In this document: piece after piece, positions 8,428 to 15,248 of the stretch | How positions within the stretch are numbered: the first letter of the stretch is position 1 | How the letters are laid out: every line of letters begins with the position of its first letter | Assembly: GCA_963724385.1 (NCBI GenBank) | Contig: CAVRUJ010000002.1 | Location: forward strand, 1,178,001 to 1,242,000 | From: DASXQK01 sp963724385 | GTDB taxonomy: Bacteria > Pseudomonadota > Alphaproteobacteria > Dongiales > Dongiaceae | Direction of reading: 5' to 3' | DNA: 64,000 nucleotides | The notes under the pieces: generated by a model | Databases searched by the model: none | What the model was told of the DNA's origin: nothing | Seen by the model: only the letters and a program-made list of their open reading frames with translations | Position numbers and translations under genes: made by a program

Positions 8428-8919
8428 ATGGCGGGCTTGAGAGTTCGGCCAGCGGCGCCGACGGACGCGGACGAGATCCTCGCCATGGTGCGCGAACTCG
8501 CCGCGTTCGAGCGCGAACCGCTCGCGAACCTGGAGGCAAGCCAGACCGCCCTCCTGCGCGACTGCTTCGGCGACAATCCCCGCGCCGAAGTGCTGATCGG
8601 GGAGCTGGACGGCGGGATCGCCGGCTTCGTCCTCTTCTTCCACAACTATTCCACCTGGCACGCCCGGGCCGGGCTCTATGTCGAGGATCTCTATGTGCGC
8701 GAGACGGCCCGCGGGACCGGCCTCGGCCGCGCTCTCCTTGCCGCTGTCGCGCGCCTCGCGATTGCGCGGTGCTGCCGGCGCCTCGATCTATCGGTCCTCG
8801 ATTGGAATCCGGCCCGCAGGTTCTATGAACGCTTGGGCTTCCAAGAGATGGCCGACTGGCGGCCCTATCGTCTCGAGGGCCAAGCTCTCGCGCGGCTTGC
8901 CGATAGGTCTCATGGATAG
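8428..8919 (+). CDS. GNAT acetyltransferase, diamine/thialysine (SSAT-like) type
   Basis: A 163-residue GNAT. The acetyl-CoA loop is R95-GTGLG100 in VRETARGTGLGRALL. The segments VRELAAFERE (21-30), FHNYSTWHARAGLYVEDLYV (71-90) and DWNPARRFYERLGF match the spermidine/spermine or thialysine N-acetyltransferase branch, so a polyamine or amine-bearing amino acid is the likely substrate (inference). The ATG at 8428 was chosen because earlier starts lie within gcvPB. It lies ten bases after gcvPB, so it probably shares the glycine-controlled transcript. Confidence 0.85.
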   Translation: MAGLRVRPAAPTDADEILAMVRELAAFEREPLANLEASQTALLRDCFGDNPRAEVLIGELDGGIAGFVLFFHNYSTWHARAGLYVEDLYVRETARGTGLGRALLAAVARLAIARCCRRLDLSVLDWNPARRFYERLGFQEMADWRPYRLEGQALARLADRSHG

Positions 8920-8986
8920 TGCGGATTGCTGCTGGGCTGCACGAACTCAGCTGAGCTGGGTCCGTGTGCGTTCCACAAACTAAATC

Positions 8987-9012
8987 GTCACCCCCGCGAA
9001 AGCGGGGGTGAC
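8987..9012. repeat. REP-like hairpin with GAAA tetraloop
   Basis: GTCACCCCCGC (8987-8997), loop GAAA, GCGGGGGTGAC (9002-9012): a perfect 11-bp stem. Read on the minus strand it encodes VTPAFAGVT, the peptide signature of an abundant intergenic repeat in proteobacteria. It lies downstream of the gcv-GNAT operon and of the convergent periplasmic-protein gene, so it may end both transcripts. Confidence 0.75.
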
Positions 9013-9092
9013 GAGTAGGAGAAGTGGTATCGGCGGATTGGGCTCAGTCAATTGCGCACTTGGCAATCGCCGATCTGGCCAATTCACCGTTC

Positions 9093-9665
9093 CTATGGGC
9101 ACGGCCGCGTCGGGTCGCGGCTGTCGCAGACGGCGAGACCGTTCATGTATTGCTCCCACTCCTTGACTTTGGCCTGCGTGATGGGCGGGCTGGCAATGTC
9201 GAAGGGCGCGCCGCGCCAACTTCTCTGGATGAGATAGAAATTGGTCTTGCCGCTTATGGCTTCGAAATAGGTGATCTCGCCGACGCCGAGACCCTTCACC
9301 TTGCTGCAGTAAGTGAGCCAGCGCTTCGCCGGCAGCTTGCTCGCCGTGCCGCCGCCCAGATCGTCGACGTGGAGCGCCTCGCAGTTGAGGCGAAAACCCT
9401 CGGCCACCTTCTGCTCGAGCACGGCCGGGTCGTAGCCGCCGCTGTCGAGAAACACCTCGATCGTCGCCATCTCCATCCAGTTGTCGGCGGTCTCTCCGGC
9501 TGGGACGTATTCGACCATATTCTTGCCGTTGCCCGCAGCCTTGTACGCCTGCTGCCAACCGGCGAGCGGAGGCACCAGCAGGTTCTCGCCCTGGAGGGCG
9601 GCCGCGGCGGGAACCGCGAACATCAGCGCGAGGAGCGCGGGCAGCAGGAGACGGACCGGATTCAT
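9093..9665 (-). CDS. Secreted periplasmic protein of unknown function
   Basis: A 190-residue protein. The start is placed at 9665, giving a clean Sec signal peptide (MNPVRLLLPALLALMFAVPAAAA, cut near residue 23); an upstream ATG at 9710 would bury the signal. Cysteines at the NCEAL, YCSKVK, VCDSRD and RPCP positions could form disulfides. The mature part ends with KEWEQYMNGLAVCDSRDPTRPCP. The family is not recognised with certainty. It is separated from gshA by about 165 bases that hold a palindrome and a hairpin. Confidence 0.75.
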   Translation of the reverse strand: MNPVRLLLPALLALMFAVPAAAALQGENLLVPPLAGWQQAYKAAGNGKNMVEYVPAGETADNWMEMATIEVFLDSGGYDPAVLEQKVAEGFRLNCEALHVDDLGGGTASKLPAKRWLTYCSKVKGLGVGEITYFEAISGKTNFYLIQRSWRGAPFDIASPPITQAKVKEWEQYMNGLAVCDSRDPTRPCP

Positions 9666-9748
9666 GGGCAGTACGGCAATGCTCAAGCCTGTTAACCGGC
9701 GGTTCATCATTTTGCGCTTGGATGTCTGCGTCTAGCCCCTCCATAGAC

Positions 9749-9760
9749 TAGACATGTCTA
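9749..9760. promoter_or_regulatory. 12-bp perfect palindrome upstream of secreted protein gene
   Basis: TAGACATGTCTA is a perfect palindrome 84 bases upstream of the start at 9665. Partial copies (TAGAC) lie next to it at 9744 and in the GTCTAG at 9730. It could be an operator for a dimeric regulator of the minus-strand gene. No known regulator was matched. Confidence 0.35.
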
Positions 9761-9769
9761 CCCCAGAGC

Positions 9770-9797
9770 AGGGCCGCGGACCCCAACCCGCGGCCCT
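9770..9797 (+). terminator. GC-rich hairpin followed by short T-run
   Basis: AGGGCCGCGG (9770-9779) pairs with CCGCGGCCCT (9788-9797) around an 8-base loop and is followed by CGTCTTTT. It looks like an intrinsic terminator read on the plus strand, although the neighbouring genes run on the minus strand. As a bare hairpin it may also end gshA transcription, whose stop lies 34 bases away. Confidence 0.45.
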
Positions 9798-9830
9798 CGT
9801 CTTTTAGGGGGCGCGGGCCTTCGCAGAAAT

Positions 9831-11195
9831 CTAATACGCAAACTCCCGGTATAGCGGCGCAACCGAGCCTTGCCAGCGTCCATGGTAGAGGGCGAGTTTC
9901 TCCTCGGCCGGCGTGACTCCGGAATTGGCGATCCGCTCCAGCACATTCAGGAAATGGGATTCGTCGCCGCCCATGCGATCGAGCCTTTGCCGGCGGGTAA
10001 GCCCCTCGCGGGCGATCGCCAGGACCCTGCGGGCGAGCTCGAGGATGGGCTTGCCGCGAAACGGCGTCTTCAGCGCCAGCTTGGGAACGTCCTGGCGCAG
10101 CGCCTCGCGCTCCTCGGCGGTCCAATCCTTGACCAAATCCCAGGCGGCATCGAGAGCACTCTGGTCGTAGAGCAATCCGACCCAGAGCGCCGGCAGCGCG
10201 CAGAGCCTGTCCCAGGGGCCGCCATCGGCTCCGCGCATTTCCAGATAGCGTTTCATGCGGACTTCGGGGAACGCCGTCGTCATGTGATCGTTCCAGTCGC
10301 CCATATGGGGGATCTCGCCCGGCAGCGCCGGCAGCCGACCCTTCAGGAAATCCCGGAAGGACTGGCCGCTGGCGTCGATGTAGCGGCCGTCGCGGTAGAC
10401 GAAATACATGGGTACGTCGAGAAGATAGTCGACATAGCGCTCGAAACCCATGCCGGGCTCGAAGGCGAAGGGCAGCATGCCGCAACGGTCGGGATCGGTG
10501 TCGGTCCAGACATGGCTGCGATAGCTGAGGAAGCCGTTGGGCGTGCCTTCCGTGAAAGGCGAATCGGCGAACAGCGCGGTTGCCACCGGCTGCAACGCCA
10601 GGCCGACGCGCAGCTTCTTCAGCATGTCGGCCTCGCTCGAGAAGTCGAGGTTGACCTGAACGGTGCAGGTCCGGAGCATCATGTCGAGGCCGAGATTGCC
10701 CCTCTTCGGCATATAGGCGCCCATGATCTTGTAGCGGCCCTTGGGCATCCAGGGCACTTCGGCGCGGGTCGAGGTCGGATCGAAGCCCATGCCCAGCATG
10801 CCGGTGCCGAGCTCGGCGCCGATCTCCTTCACCTGCTTCAGATGGGTTTGCACCTCGTCGCAGGTCTTGTGGATCGTCTCCACCGGCGCGCCGGAAAGTT
10901 CGAACTGGCCGCCGGGCTCCAGCGTGATATTGCAGGCGCCGCAGGTGAGCGCGATGACCTTGCCATTCTCTTCCACCGGTTCCCAGCCGAAACGCTTCAA
11001 TGCCGTCAGCAGCGCGCCGATGCCGTTGGGACCGTCATAGGGAAGCCGGCGCAGCGTTTTCACATCGAAGGCGAACTTCTCGTGTTCGGTGCCGATGCGC
11101 CAGGAAGCACTCGGCTTGTTCCCGCTCTCGAGCAAGGCGACGAGCTGGCGCTTGTCGGTGATCGGTTCGCCCAGCGACTTGGGAGGAGCGGACAT
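9831..11195 (-). CDS. gshA: Glutamate-cysteine ligase, plant/proteobacterial type
   Basis: A 454-residue GshA, the first enzyme of glutathione synthesis (gamma-glutamylcysteine from glutamate and cysteine). The N-terminus (KSLGEPITDKRQLVALLESG) and SWRIGTEHEKFAF near residue 32, LTCGACNITLEPGGQFELSG, and GRYKIMGAYMPKRGNLGLDM identify the class shared by plants and alphaproteobacteria. The start at 11195 has GGAGGAGCGGACATC context on the opposite strand and discards an unrelated 96-codon extension. It lies downstream of rsmE on the same strand, with two inverted repeats between them. Glutathione synthetase is not in the window. Confidence 0.95.
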   Translation of the reverse strand: MSAPPKSLGEPITDKRQLVALLESGNKPSASWRIGTEHEKFAFDVKTLRRLPYDGPNGIGALLTALKRFGWEPVEENGKVIALTCGACNITLEPGGQFELSGAPVETIHKTCDEVQTHLKQVKEIGAELGTGMLGMGFDPTSTRAEVPWMPKGRYKIMGAYMPKRGNLGLDMMLRTCTVQVNLDFSSEADMLKKLRVGLALQPVATALFADSPFTEGTPNGFLSYRSHVWTDTDPDRCGMLPFAFEPGMGFERYVDYLLDVPMYFVYRDGRYIDASGQSFRDFLKGRLPALPGEIPHMGDWNDHMTTAFPEVRMKRYLEMRGADGGPWDRLCALPALWVGLLYDQSALDAAWDLVKDWTAEEREALRQDVPKLALKTPFRGKPILELARRVLAIAREGLTRRQRLDRMGGDESHFLNVLERIANSGVTPAEEKLALYHGRWQGSVAPLYREFAY

Positions 11196-11235
11196 CGAAT
11201 CGACTGCCTTTCGGGGTAAGCGGGTGGTATCGGAT

Positions 11236-11276
11236 CGCAGAAATTCGCGGCTCGGGCTTTGTCGGGAATTTCTGCG
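11236..11276. repeat. Inverted repeat CGCAGAAATTC / GAATTTCTGCG
   Basis: CGCAGAAATTC (11236-11246) and GAATTTCTGCG (11266-11276) are perfect 11-bp inverted copies with a 19-base loop, in the gap between gshA and rsmE. The same core, TCGCAGAAAT, recurs at 9821-9830 just past the gshA stop, and as TTTCTGCGAAA inside the next hairpin. It may be an operator or a small dispersed repeat. Confidence 0.5.
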
Positions 11277-11305
11277 TGAATCCGACACCAAGAACTCAAA
11301 ACGAT

Positions 11306-11332
11306 GTACCGACTTTCTGCGAAAGTCGGTAC
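11306..11332. terminator. 12-bp hairpin overlapping the rsmE stop
   Basis: GTACCGACTTTC (11306-11317), loop TGC, GAAAGTCGGTAC (11321-11332): a perfect 12-bp stem whose edge is the TAG stop of rsmE on the minus strand (11332-11334). Transcription from rsmE towards gshA would cross it. There is no T-run, so a terminator role is probable but unproven. Confidence 0.5.
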
Positions 11333-12085
11333 TACACGGCGAAGCGCGCCGGCGGTCTTTCCCGGCCATCGCCGAGAATCGCCTGCCAGCAGGCGAGCGC
11401 CGCGAGCGCGGCGGTGTCGGCACGGAGCACGCGCGGCCCCAAACCGACCGGCGTAACAAATGGCAGTTTGCCGAGGGCGTCAAGCTCGGAACGGTGAAAG
11501 CCGCCCTCGGGCCCCGTGAGCACGGCGAAGGTACCTTCGCGACTTCATGCGCGAAAGGGCTTCGCCGATCGGCTCGGCCCGGCCGAATTCGGCACAGACG
11601 ATGAGGCGGCGCGCCGGTGACCAGCTTTCCAGCACCTCACCTAGTTTCCGTGGACTCCTTATCTCGGGCAGATCCATGCGCTCGGTCTGCTCCGCTGCCT
11701 CCAGGGCATGGGCGGCCAGGCGCTCGACATTGACCCGCGCCACCACCGTATGCTGGGTGAAAATCGGCCAGATCGCCCGGCAGCCGAGCTCGGTCGCCTT
11801 CTCGGCCAGGATGTCGATGCGTTCGCGCTTCAGGGGCGCGAACAGAAGCCAGAGGTCGGGGCTCGCCGACTGAACTCTGGTCTGGTGTTCCACCGAAAGC
11901 ATCGCATCGTTGCGCCCGAACCGCGCGATCCGCGCTTCCCATTCGCCATCGCGCCCGTTGAAGAGCTGCAGCTCGGCGCCGACCTCGCGGCGCAGGACCT
12001 GGCGCAAGTAGTGCGTCCGGGCACGGTCGAGGGCGACCGTCGCTCCGGCGGCAAGCGGCGCTTCCACATAGAGACGCGGAATCAT
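11332..12085 (-). pseudogene. rsmE: 16S rRNA (uracil1498-N3)-methyltransferase, frameshifted
   Basis: RsmE methylates U1498 of 16S rRNA. The first part reads in one frame from ATG 12085 (MIPRLYVEAPLAAGATVALD, HYLRQVLRREVG, LAEKATELGCRAIWPIFTQH, EAAEQTERMDLPEI). It loses similarity after SRMKSR near 11539. The rest continues in another frame as EGTFAVLTGPEGGFHRSELDAL to the stop at 11332. Dropping one base near 11539 gives a normal 250-residue protein. The break falls just before the TGPEGG motif of the SAM-binding knot. It is a sequencing or assembly error, or a real inactivating mutation. No slippery heptamer suggests programmed shifting. Confidence 0.85.
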
Positions 12086-12135
12086 GGCGGCGCTAGATTA
12101 GTCCAAGACATGCGCGAAACCATGGGCGATTGCCG

Positions 12136-13056
12136 GTGACGACAGACAGCGGCTTCACCGACATCCGGCGCGGCGACTGGGTGGACCGGCGCCTGCCCGC
12201 CGCGATCCGGCCCTATTGCCGGCTGGCGCGGCTCGACCGGCCCATCGGCAGCTGGCTGCTGCTGCTGCCTTGCTGGTGGGGCCTGGCGCTCGCGGCGCCG
12301 GCGGGCGGCTGGCCCAGCCTACGCCTGCTTGCGCTCTTCGCCATCGGGGCGGTGGTCATGCGCGGGGCCGGCTGCACCGTGAACGACATTGTCGACCGCG
12401 ACTTCGACCGGCGCGTGACCCGCACCGCCCAGCGCCCGATCGCGAGCGGCGCCGTCAGCGTTCCCCGCGCCTTCGTGTTCCTGGCCCTCCAGCTCGGGCT
12501 CGGGCTCCTGATCCTTCTGCAGCTCGGCAGGCTCGCCTTCTGGCTGGGATGCGCCTCGCTTCTCCTGGTCGCTCTCTATCCCTTCATGAAGCGCTTCACC
12601 TATTGGCCCCAAGCCTTCCTCGGCCTCACATTCAACTGGGGCGCGTTGCTCGCACCGGCCGCGGCTCTCGGGCGGATTCCGCCGGCGGCCTTCGCTCTCT
12701 ATGGCGCCGGCATCGCCTGGACCCTGGTCTACGACACCATCTATGCCCATCAGGACAAGGAGGACGACCTGCTGATCGGCGTGCGCTCCACGGCGCTCAA
12801 ATTCGGCGCCGCGTCCCGGCGCTGGCTTGTCTTGTTCGCCCTGCTCATGCTGGCCCTTCTGGCGACAGCTTTCGTCGTCGCCGGGCTCGGCCTTTGGGCC
12901 TGGCTGTCGCTGGTTCTGGTCGCGGGGCACCTCGCCTGGCAGATCGGCGCCGTCGACATGAAGGCTCCGGCCGACTGCCTCGCCAAGTTCCGCGCCAATA
13001 AGTGGCTCGGCCTCATCCTCTTCGCCGGCATAGTTCTGGCGCGCCGCTTCGGGTGA
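12136..13056 (+). CDS. ubiA: 4-hydroxybenzoate polyprenyltransferase
   Basis: An integral membrane prenyltransferase of about 306 residues that attaches the polyprenyl tail to 4-hydroxybenzoate in ubiquinone synthesis. The two Mg-diphosphate motifs are visible: NDIVDRDFDRRVTRT near residue 83 and YDTIYAHQDKEDD near 199. Around eight hydrophobic segments are present. The GTG at 12136 is taken as start; a TTG at 12130 is the alternative. It is divergent from rsmE with only 50 bases between, and its stop overlaps the next gene (GTGA). Confidence 0.95.
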   Translation: MTTDSGFTDIRRGDWVDRRLPAAIRPYCRLARLDRPIGSWLLLLPCWWGLALAAPAGGWPSLRLLALFAIGAVVMRGAGCTVNDIVDRDFDRRVTRTAQRPIASGAVSVPRAFVFLALQLGLGLLILLQLGRLAFWLGCASLLLVALYPFMKRFTYWPQAFLGLTFNWGALLAPAAALGRIPPAAFALYGAGIAWTLVYDTIYAHQDKEDDLLIGVRSTALKFGAASRRWLVLFALLMLALLATAFVVAGLGLWAWLSLVLVAGHLAWQIGAVDMKAPADCLAKFRANKWLGLILFAGIVLARRFG

Positions 13057-13706
13057 ACGATCCAAGCGCCTTCGTGCGCGCCGAGACCACTCTCGCCGCC
13101 CCGCCCCTGGTGCCGGAGATCCGCCTGCATCTGGCGAGCGAGGTCGTGCCGCTCTGGCAGGCGACCGAGGAAACCCTCACGCGCCGCGGCCTTCCGCCGC
13201 CCTATTGGGCCTTCGCCTGGCCGGGTGGCCAGGCCATCGCCCGCCACGTGCTCGATAACCCGGGTTTGCTGCGCGGTGCCCGCGTACTCGACTTCGCCGC
13301 CGGAAGCGGTCTGGCGGCAATCGCGGCTGCCAAGGCGGGGGCGGCAAGCGTCGCTGCCGCCGAGATCGATGAATTCGCGCTCGCCGCCATCGCCCTCAAC
13401 GCGAGGGTCAATGACGTAAGGGTCGAGACCATCAGCGAGGACATCCTCGGCCGGCCCTCGGCCTGGGACGTGGTTCTCGCCGGCGACGTCTGCTACGAGC
13501 GGCCCATGGCCGAACGGGTCGCCCGCTGGTTCGCGGCCCTGACCGCCGCCGGCACCGAAGTGCTCATGGCCGACCCCGGCCGGGCCTATCTGCCGCGCGA
13601 AGGGCTCGTCGAGATTGCCCGCTACGAGGTGCCTACCAGCCTCGACCTCGAAGACCGCAAGCAGCGCGAGACGATCGTCTGGCGCTGGGCGAAACCCGCG
13701 CTTTAG
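13053..13706 (+). CDS. SAM methyltransferase, ETF-beta lysine methyltransferase-like
   Basis: A 217-residue class I methyltransferase. The SAM motif is VLDFAAGSGLAAIAAAKAGA, with the acidic AEIDEFA, and the segment PPYWAFAWPGGQAIARHVLDNP is characteristic of the METTL20/ETFB-lysine methyltransferase branch. A DVCYE motif precedes the C-terminus. The GTG start at 13053 overlaps the ubiA stop by four bases. The stop TAG (13704-13706) is the first part of a palindromic repeat (TAGAGCATTTTC). Substrate assignment is by family only. Confidence 0.82.
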   Translation: MNDPSAFVRAETTLAAPPLVPEIRLHLASEVVPLWQATEETLTRRGLPPPYWAFAWPGGQAIARHVLDNPGLLRGARVLDFAAGSGLAAIAAAKAGAASVAAAEIDEFALAAIALNARVNDVRVETISEDILGRPSAWDVVLAGDVCYERPMAERVARWFAALTAAGTEVLMADPGRAYLPREGLVEIARYEVPTSLDLEDRKQRETIVWRWAKPAL

Positions 13707-13707
13707 A

Positions 13708-13750
13708 GCATTTTCCGCCGAAGTGGGCACCGGTTCGGCGTAGAAAATGC
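13708..13750. repeat. Palindromic intergenic repeat (TAGAGCATTTTC type)
   Basis: GCATTTTC-CGCCGAA (13708-13722) pairs with TTCGGCG-ta-GAAAATGC (13734-13750) around an 11-base loop GTGGGCACCGG. Repeats of this type (AGAGCATTTTCC...GGAAAATGCTCT) are scattered in intergenic DNA of Rhizobiales-like genomes. The preceding TAG is the stop of the methyltransferase gene. It may terminate that transcript. Confidence 0.75.
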
Positions 13751-13765
13751 GACCAGACCAACGAA

Positions 13766-13771
13766 TCTAGA
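13766..13771. repeat. Left target-site duplication TCTAGA of the IS
   Basis: TCTAGA directly precedes the left end of the element, identical to 14819-14824. It fits the NCTAGN target of IS481-family elements. Confidence 0.85.
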
Positions 13772-14818
13772 TGTGAGCTTTCAACAGGTTGTCCATCCGG
13801 CCCCTGCCGGGAGAAGCTGAAGGTGTCGAAGCCTCAGTGATCTCAGGGAGAGACCGGATGAACGTTCACAAGAATGCCCGTCTCACGGCGCACGGTCGAG
13901 AGTGGATCGTGGCCCGGGTGGCGAGCGGGCAGACGCCGCAGGCCGTCAGCGAAGCCGTAGGTGTCTGCCCGCGGACGGTGCGCAAATGGGTGAAACGCTA
14001 CGATGCTGAAGGACTTGCCGGCTTGGCGGACCGCAGCTCGCGGCCCCGACGGCTGTATCGGCCGACGCCGCAGGCGATCGTCGAACGCATTGAAACCCTT
14101 CGGCGCGAGCGATTGACCGGCAAGGCGATTGCGGCCGAGGTCGGAGTCTCGCCGGCGACCGTCAGCCGGCTTTTGAAGCGCTTGGGCCTGAACAAGCTGA
14201 GCGCCCTGGAGCCGGCCGAGCCGGTGCGCCGCTATGAACGCGAAAACCCCGGCGAACTCATCCACATCGATATCAAAAAACTCGGCAGGATCGATGGCGT
14301 CGGCCACCGGATCACGGGCGACCGTAAAGGCCAGAGCAGCCGGCGAAGCCGGGGCCAAGGCCTCGGCTGGGAGTTCGTCCATGTCTGCATCGACGATGCC
14401 TCGCGCGTCGCCTTCAGCCAGGTCATGAAGGACGAGAAGAAGGGCAGTGCCGTCGCCTTCCTCAGGGCCGCCATCGCCTATTACGCAAGCCTCGGCGTCC
14501 AGGTGCAACGCGTCATGACCGACAACGGCTCGTGCTACAAATCCTTCGCCTTCGCGCGGGCCTGCAAACGGCTCCGCCTCAGGCACATCCGAACCAAACC
14601 CTATACCCCCAAGACCAACGGCAAGGCCGAGCGGTTCATCCAGACGTCGTTACGCGAGTGGGCCTACGCCAGGGCCTACCATCACTCAGACCAGCGCACC
14701 GCCGAACTGCCGCGATGGCTTCATCGATACAACTGGCATCGCCCCCATGGCAGTATCGGCTCAATGCCACCGATCAGCAGGCTCCCTTTGACCGGGAACA
14801 ACCTATTGAGGCTCCACA
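13772..14818 (+). mobile_element. IS481-family insertion sequence, 1047 bp
   Basis: A complete element carrying one DDE transposase. The left end begins TGTGAGCTTTCAACAGGTTG and the right end, read inward, begins TGTGGAGCCTCAATAGGTTG, so the ends are imperfect inverted repeats of about 20 bp. It is flanked by a 6-bp duplication TCTAGA (13766-13771 and 14819-14824). The target was the CTAG foot of a palindromic repeat between two convergent chromosomal genes, so no gene was broken. The matching duplication and intact transposase suggest a fairly recent insertion. Confidence 0.93.
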
Positions 14819-14823
14819 TCTAG
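13858..14823 (+). CDS. IS481-family transposase
   Basis: A 321-residue transposase. Residues 25-50 and 88-110 form two helix-turn-helix units (TPQAVSEAVGVCPRTVRKWV, GKAIAAEVGVSPATVSRLLK). The catalytic triad is D138 (HIDIKKLG), D222 (MTDNGSCY) and E258 (NGKAERFIQ), with the usual 35-residue D-E spacing. The ATG at 13858 is preceded by CAGGGAGAG. Its stop TAG (14821-14823) lies outside the element, in the target duplication, and the last codon ATC is A from the IS plus TC from the target. Confidence 0.95.
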   Translation: MNVHKNARLTAHGREWIVARVASGQTPQAVSEAVGVCPRTVRKWVKRYDAEGLAGLADRSSRPRRLYRPTPQAIVERIETLRRERLTGKAIAAEVGVSPATVSRLLKRLGLNKLSALEPAEPVRRYERENPGELIHIDIKKLGRIDGVGHRITGDRKGQSSRRSRGQGLGWEFVHVCIDDASRVAFSQVMKDEKKGSAVAFLRAAIAYYASLGVQVQRVMTDNGSCYKSFAFARACKRLRLRHIRTKPYTPKTNGKAERFIQTSLREWAYARAYHHSDQRTAELPRWLHRYNWHRPHGSIGSMPPISRLPLTGNNLLRLHI

Positions 14824-14824
14824 A
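14819..14824. repeat. Right target-site duplication TCTAGA of the IS
   Basis: TCTAGA directly follows the right end. It supplies the TAG stop of the transposase and also forms the left foot of the palindrome at 14820-14861. Confidence 0.85.
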
Positions 14825-14861
14825 GCATGTTTCGATTCAATCGAATCGAAACATACTCTAG
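14820..14861. repeat. Palindromic intergenic repeat (CTAGAGCATGTTTCGATTC type)
   Basis: CTAGAGCATGTTTCGATTC (14820-14838) pairs with GAATCGAAACATACTCTAG (14843-14861), loop AATC: 19 bp with one mismatch. It belongs to the same TAGAGCA repeat style as 13708-13750. Both feet are CTAG. The left foot was the IS481 target. The right foot provides the TAG stop of the DUF4170 gene on the minus strand. Confidence 0.8.
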
Positions 14862-15241
14862 GACCGCGTCTTGCGCCGTTCGATGCGAAAGCGCGCCAGC
14901 GCGTCGTCGACCGTGGACCATGCGAGCCGCCGCCATTCGGCTTCCGCCGCGCGGTAGCTGGCAAAGGGTCCGTACCAAGCCTCGCCGGCGGGATCGGCGA
15001 TTTGCCGAAAGCTGGTGTCGGTATAGCTGCCGCCGACGACCCAATATGGCAACTGATCGCCCTCTTCCTCGATCCGCCAGCGGACATGGGCATCATCCAT
15101 CGTGGCGAAGGCGCGTTCCCGCCAAGCCGCCACAGCGTGGTCGTAATCCTCGAAAGGGCCAATGCGCTGCTCAGGCGCGCCCGTGAGGCGGGTGAAACTC
15201 GTGTCGGCATATTCGCCGCCGATGACCCAATAGCGTGGCAT
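14858..15241 (-). CDS. Tandem DUF4170 protein
   Basis: A 127-residue protein made of two copies of DUF4170, which is usually a single short domain. Copy one spans about residues 3-58 (YWVIGGEYADTSF ... IGPFEDYDHAVAAWRERAFATMDDAHVRWRI) and copy two 65-120 (YWVVGGSYTDTSF ... YGPFASYRAAEAEWRRLAWSTVDDALARFRI). The start at 15241 has a good GAGGATCGG just upstream; a longer start at 15271 would overlap the previous gene. The stop lies in the foot of a palindromic repeat. DUF4170 has no known function; in several alphaproteobacteria it sits near lipid A genes (from memory). Confidence 0.85.
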   Translation of the reverse strand: MPRYWVIGGEYADTSFTRLTGAPEQRIGPFEDYDHAVAAWRERAFATMDDAHVRWRIEEEGDQLPYWVVGGSYTDTSFRQIADPAGEAWYGPFASYRAAEAEWRRLAWSTVDDALARFRIERRKTRS

Positions 15242-15248
15242 CCGATCC

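Noticed and set aside
11480..11550. Programmed ribosomal frameshifting in rsmE
   Set aside because: No slippery heptamer or Shine-Dalgarno-like stimulator was seen, and RsmE is not known to use it; an error or mutation is simpler.
13772..14818. Composite transposon or genomic island around the IS
   Set aside because: Only one copy of the element is present, and the flanking genes look native in base use and function.
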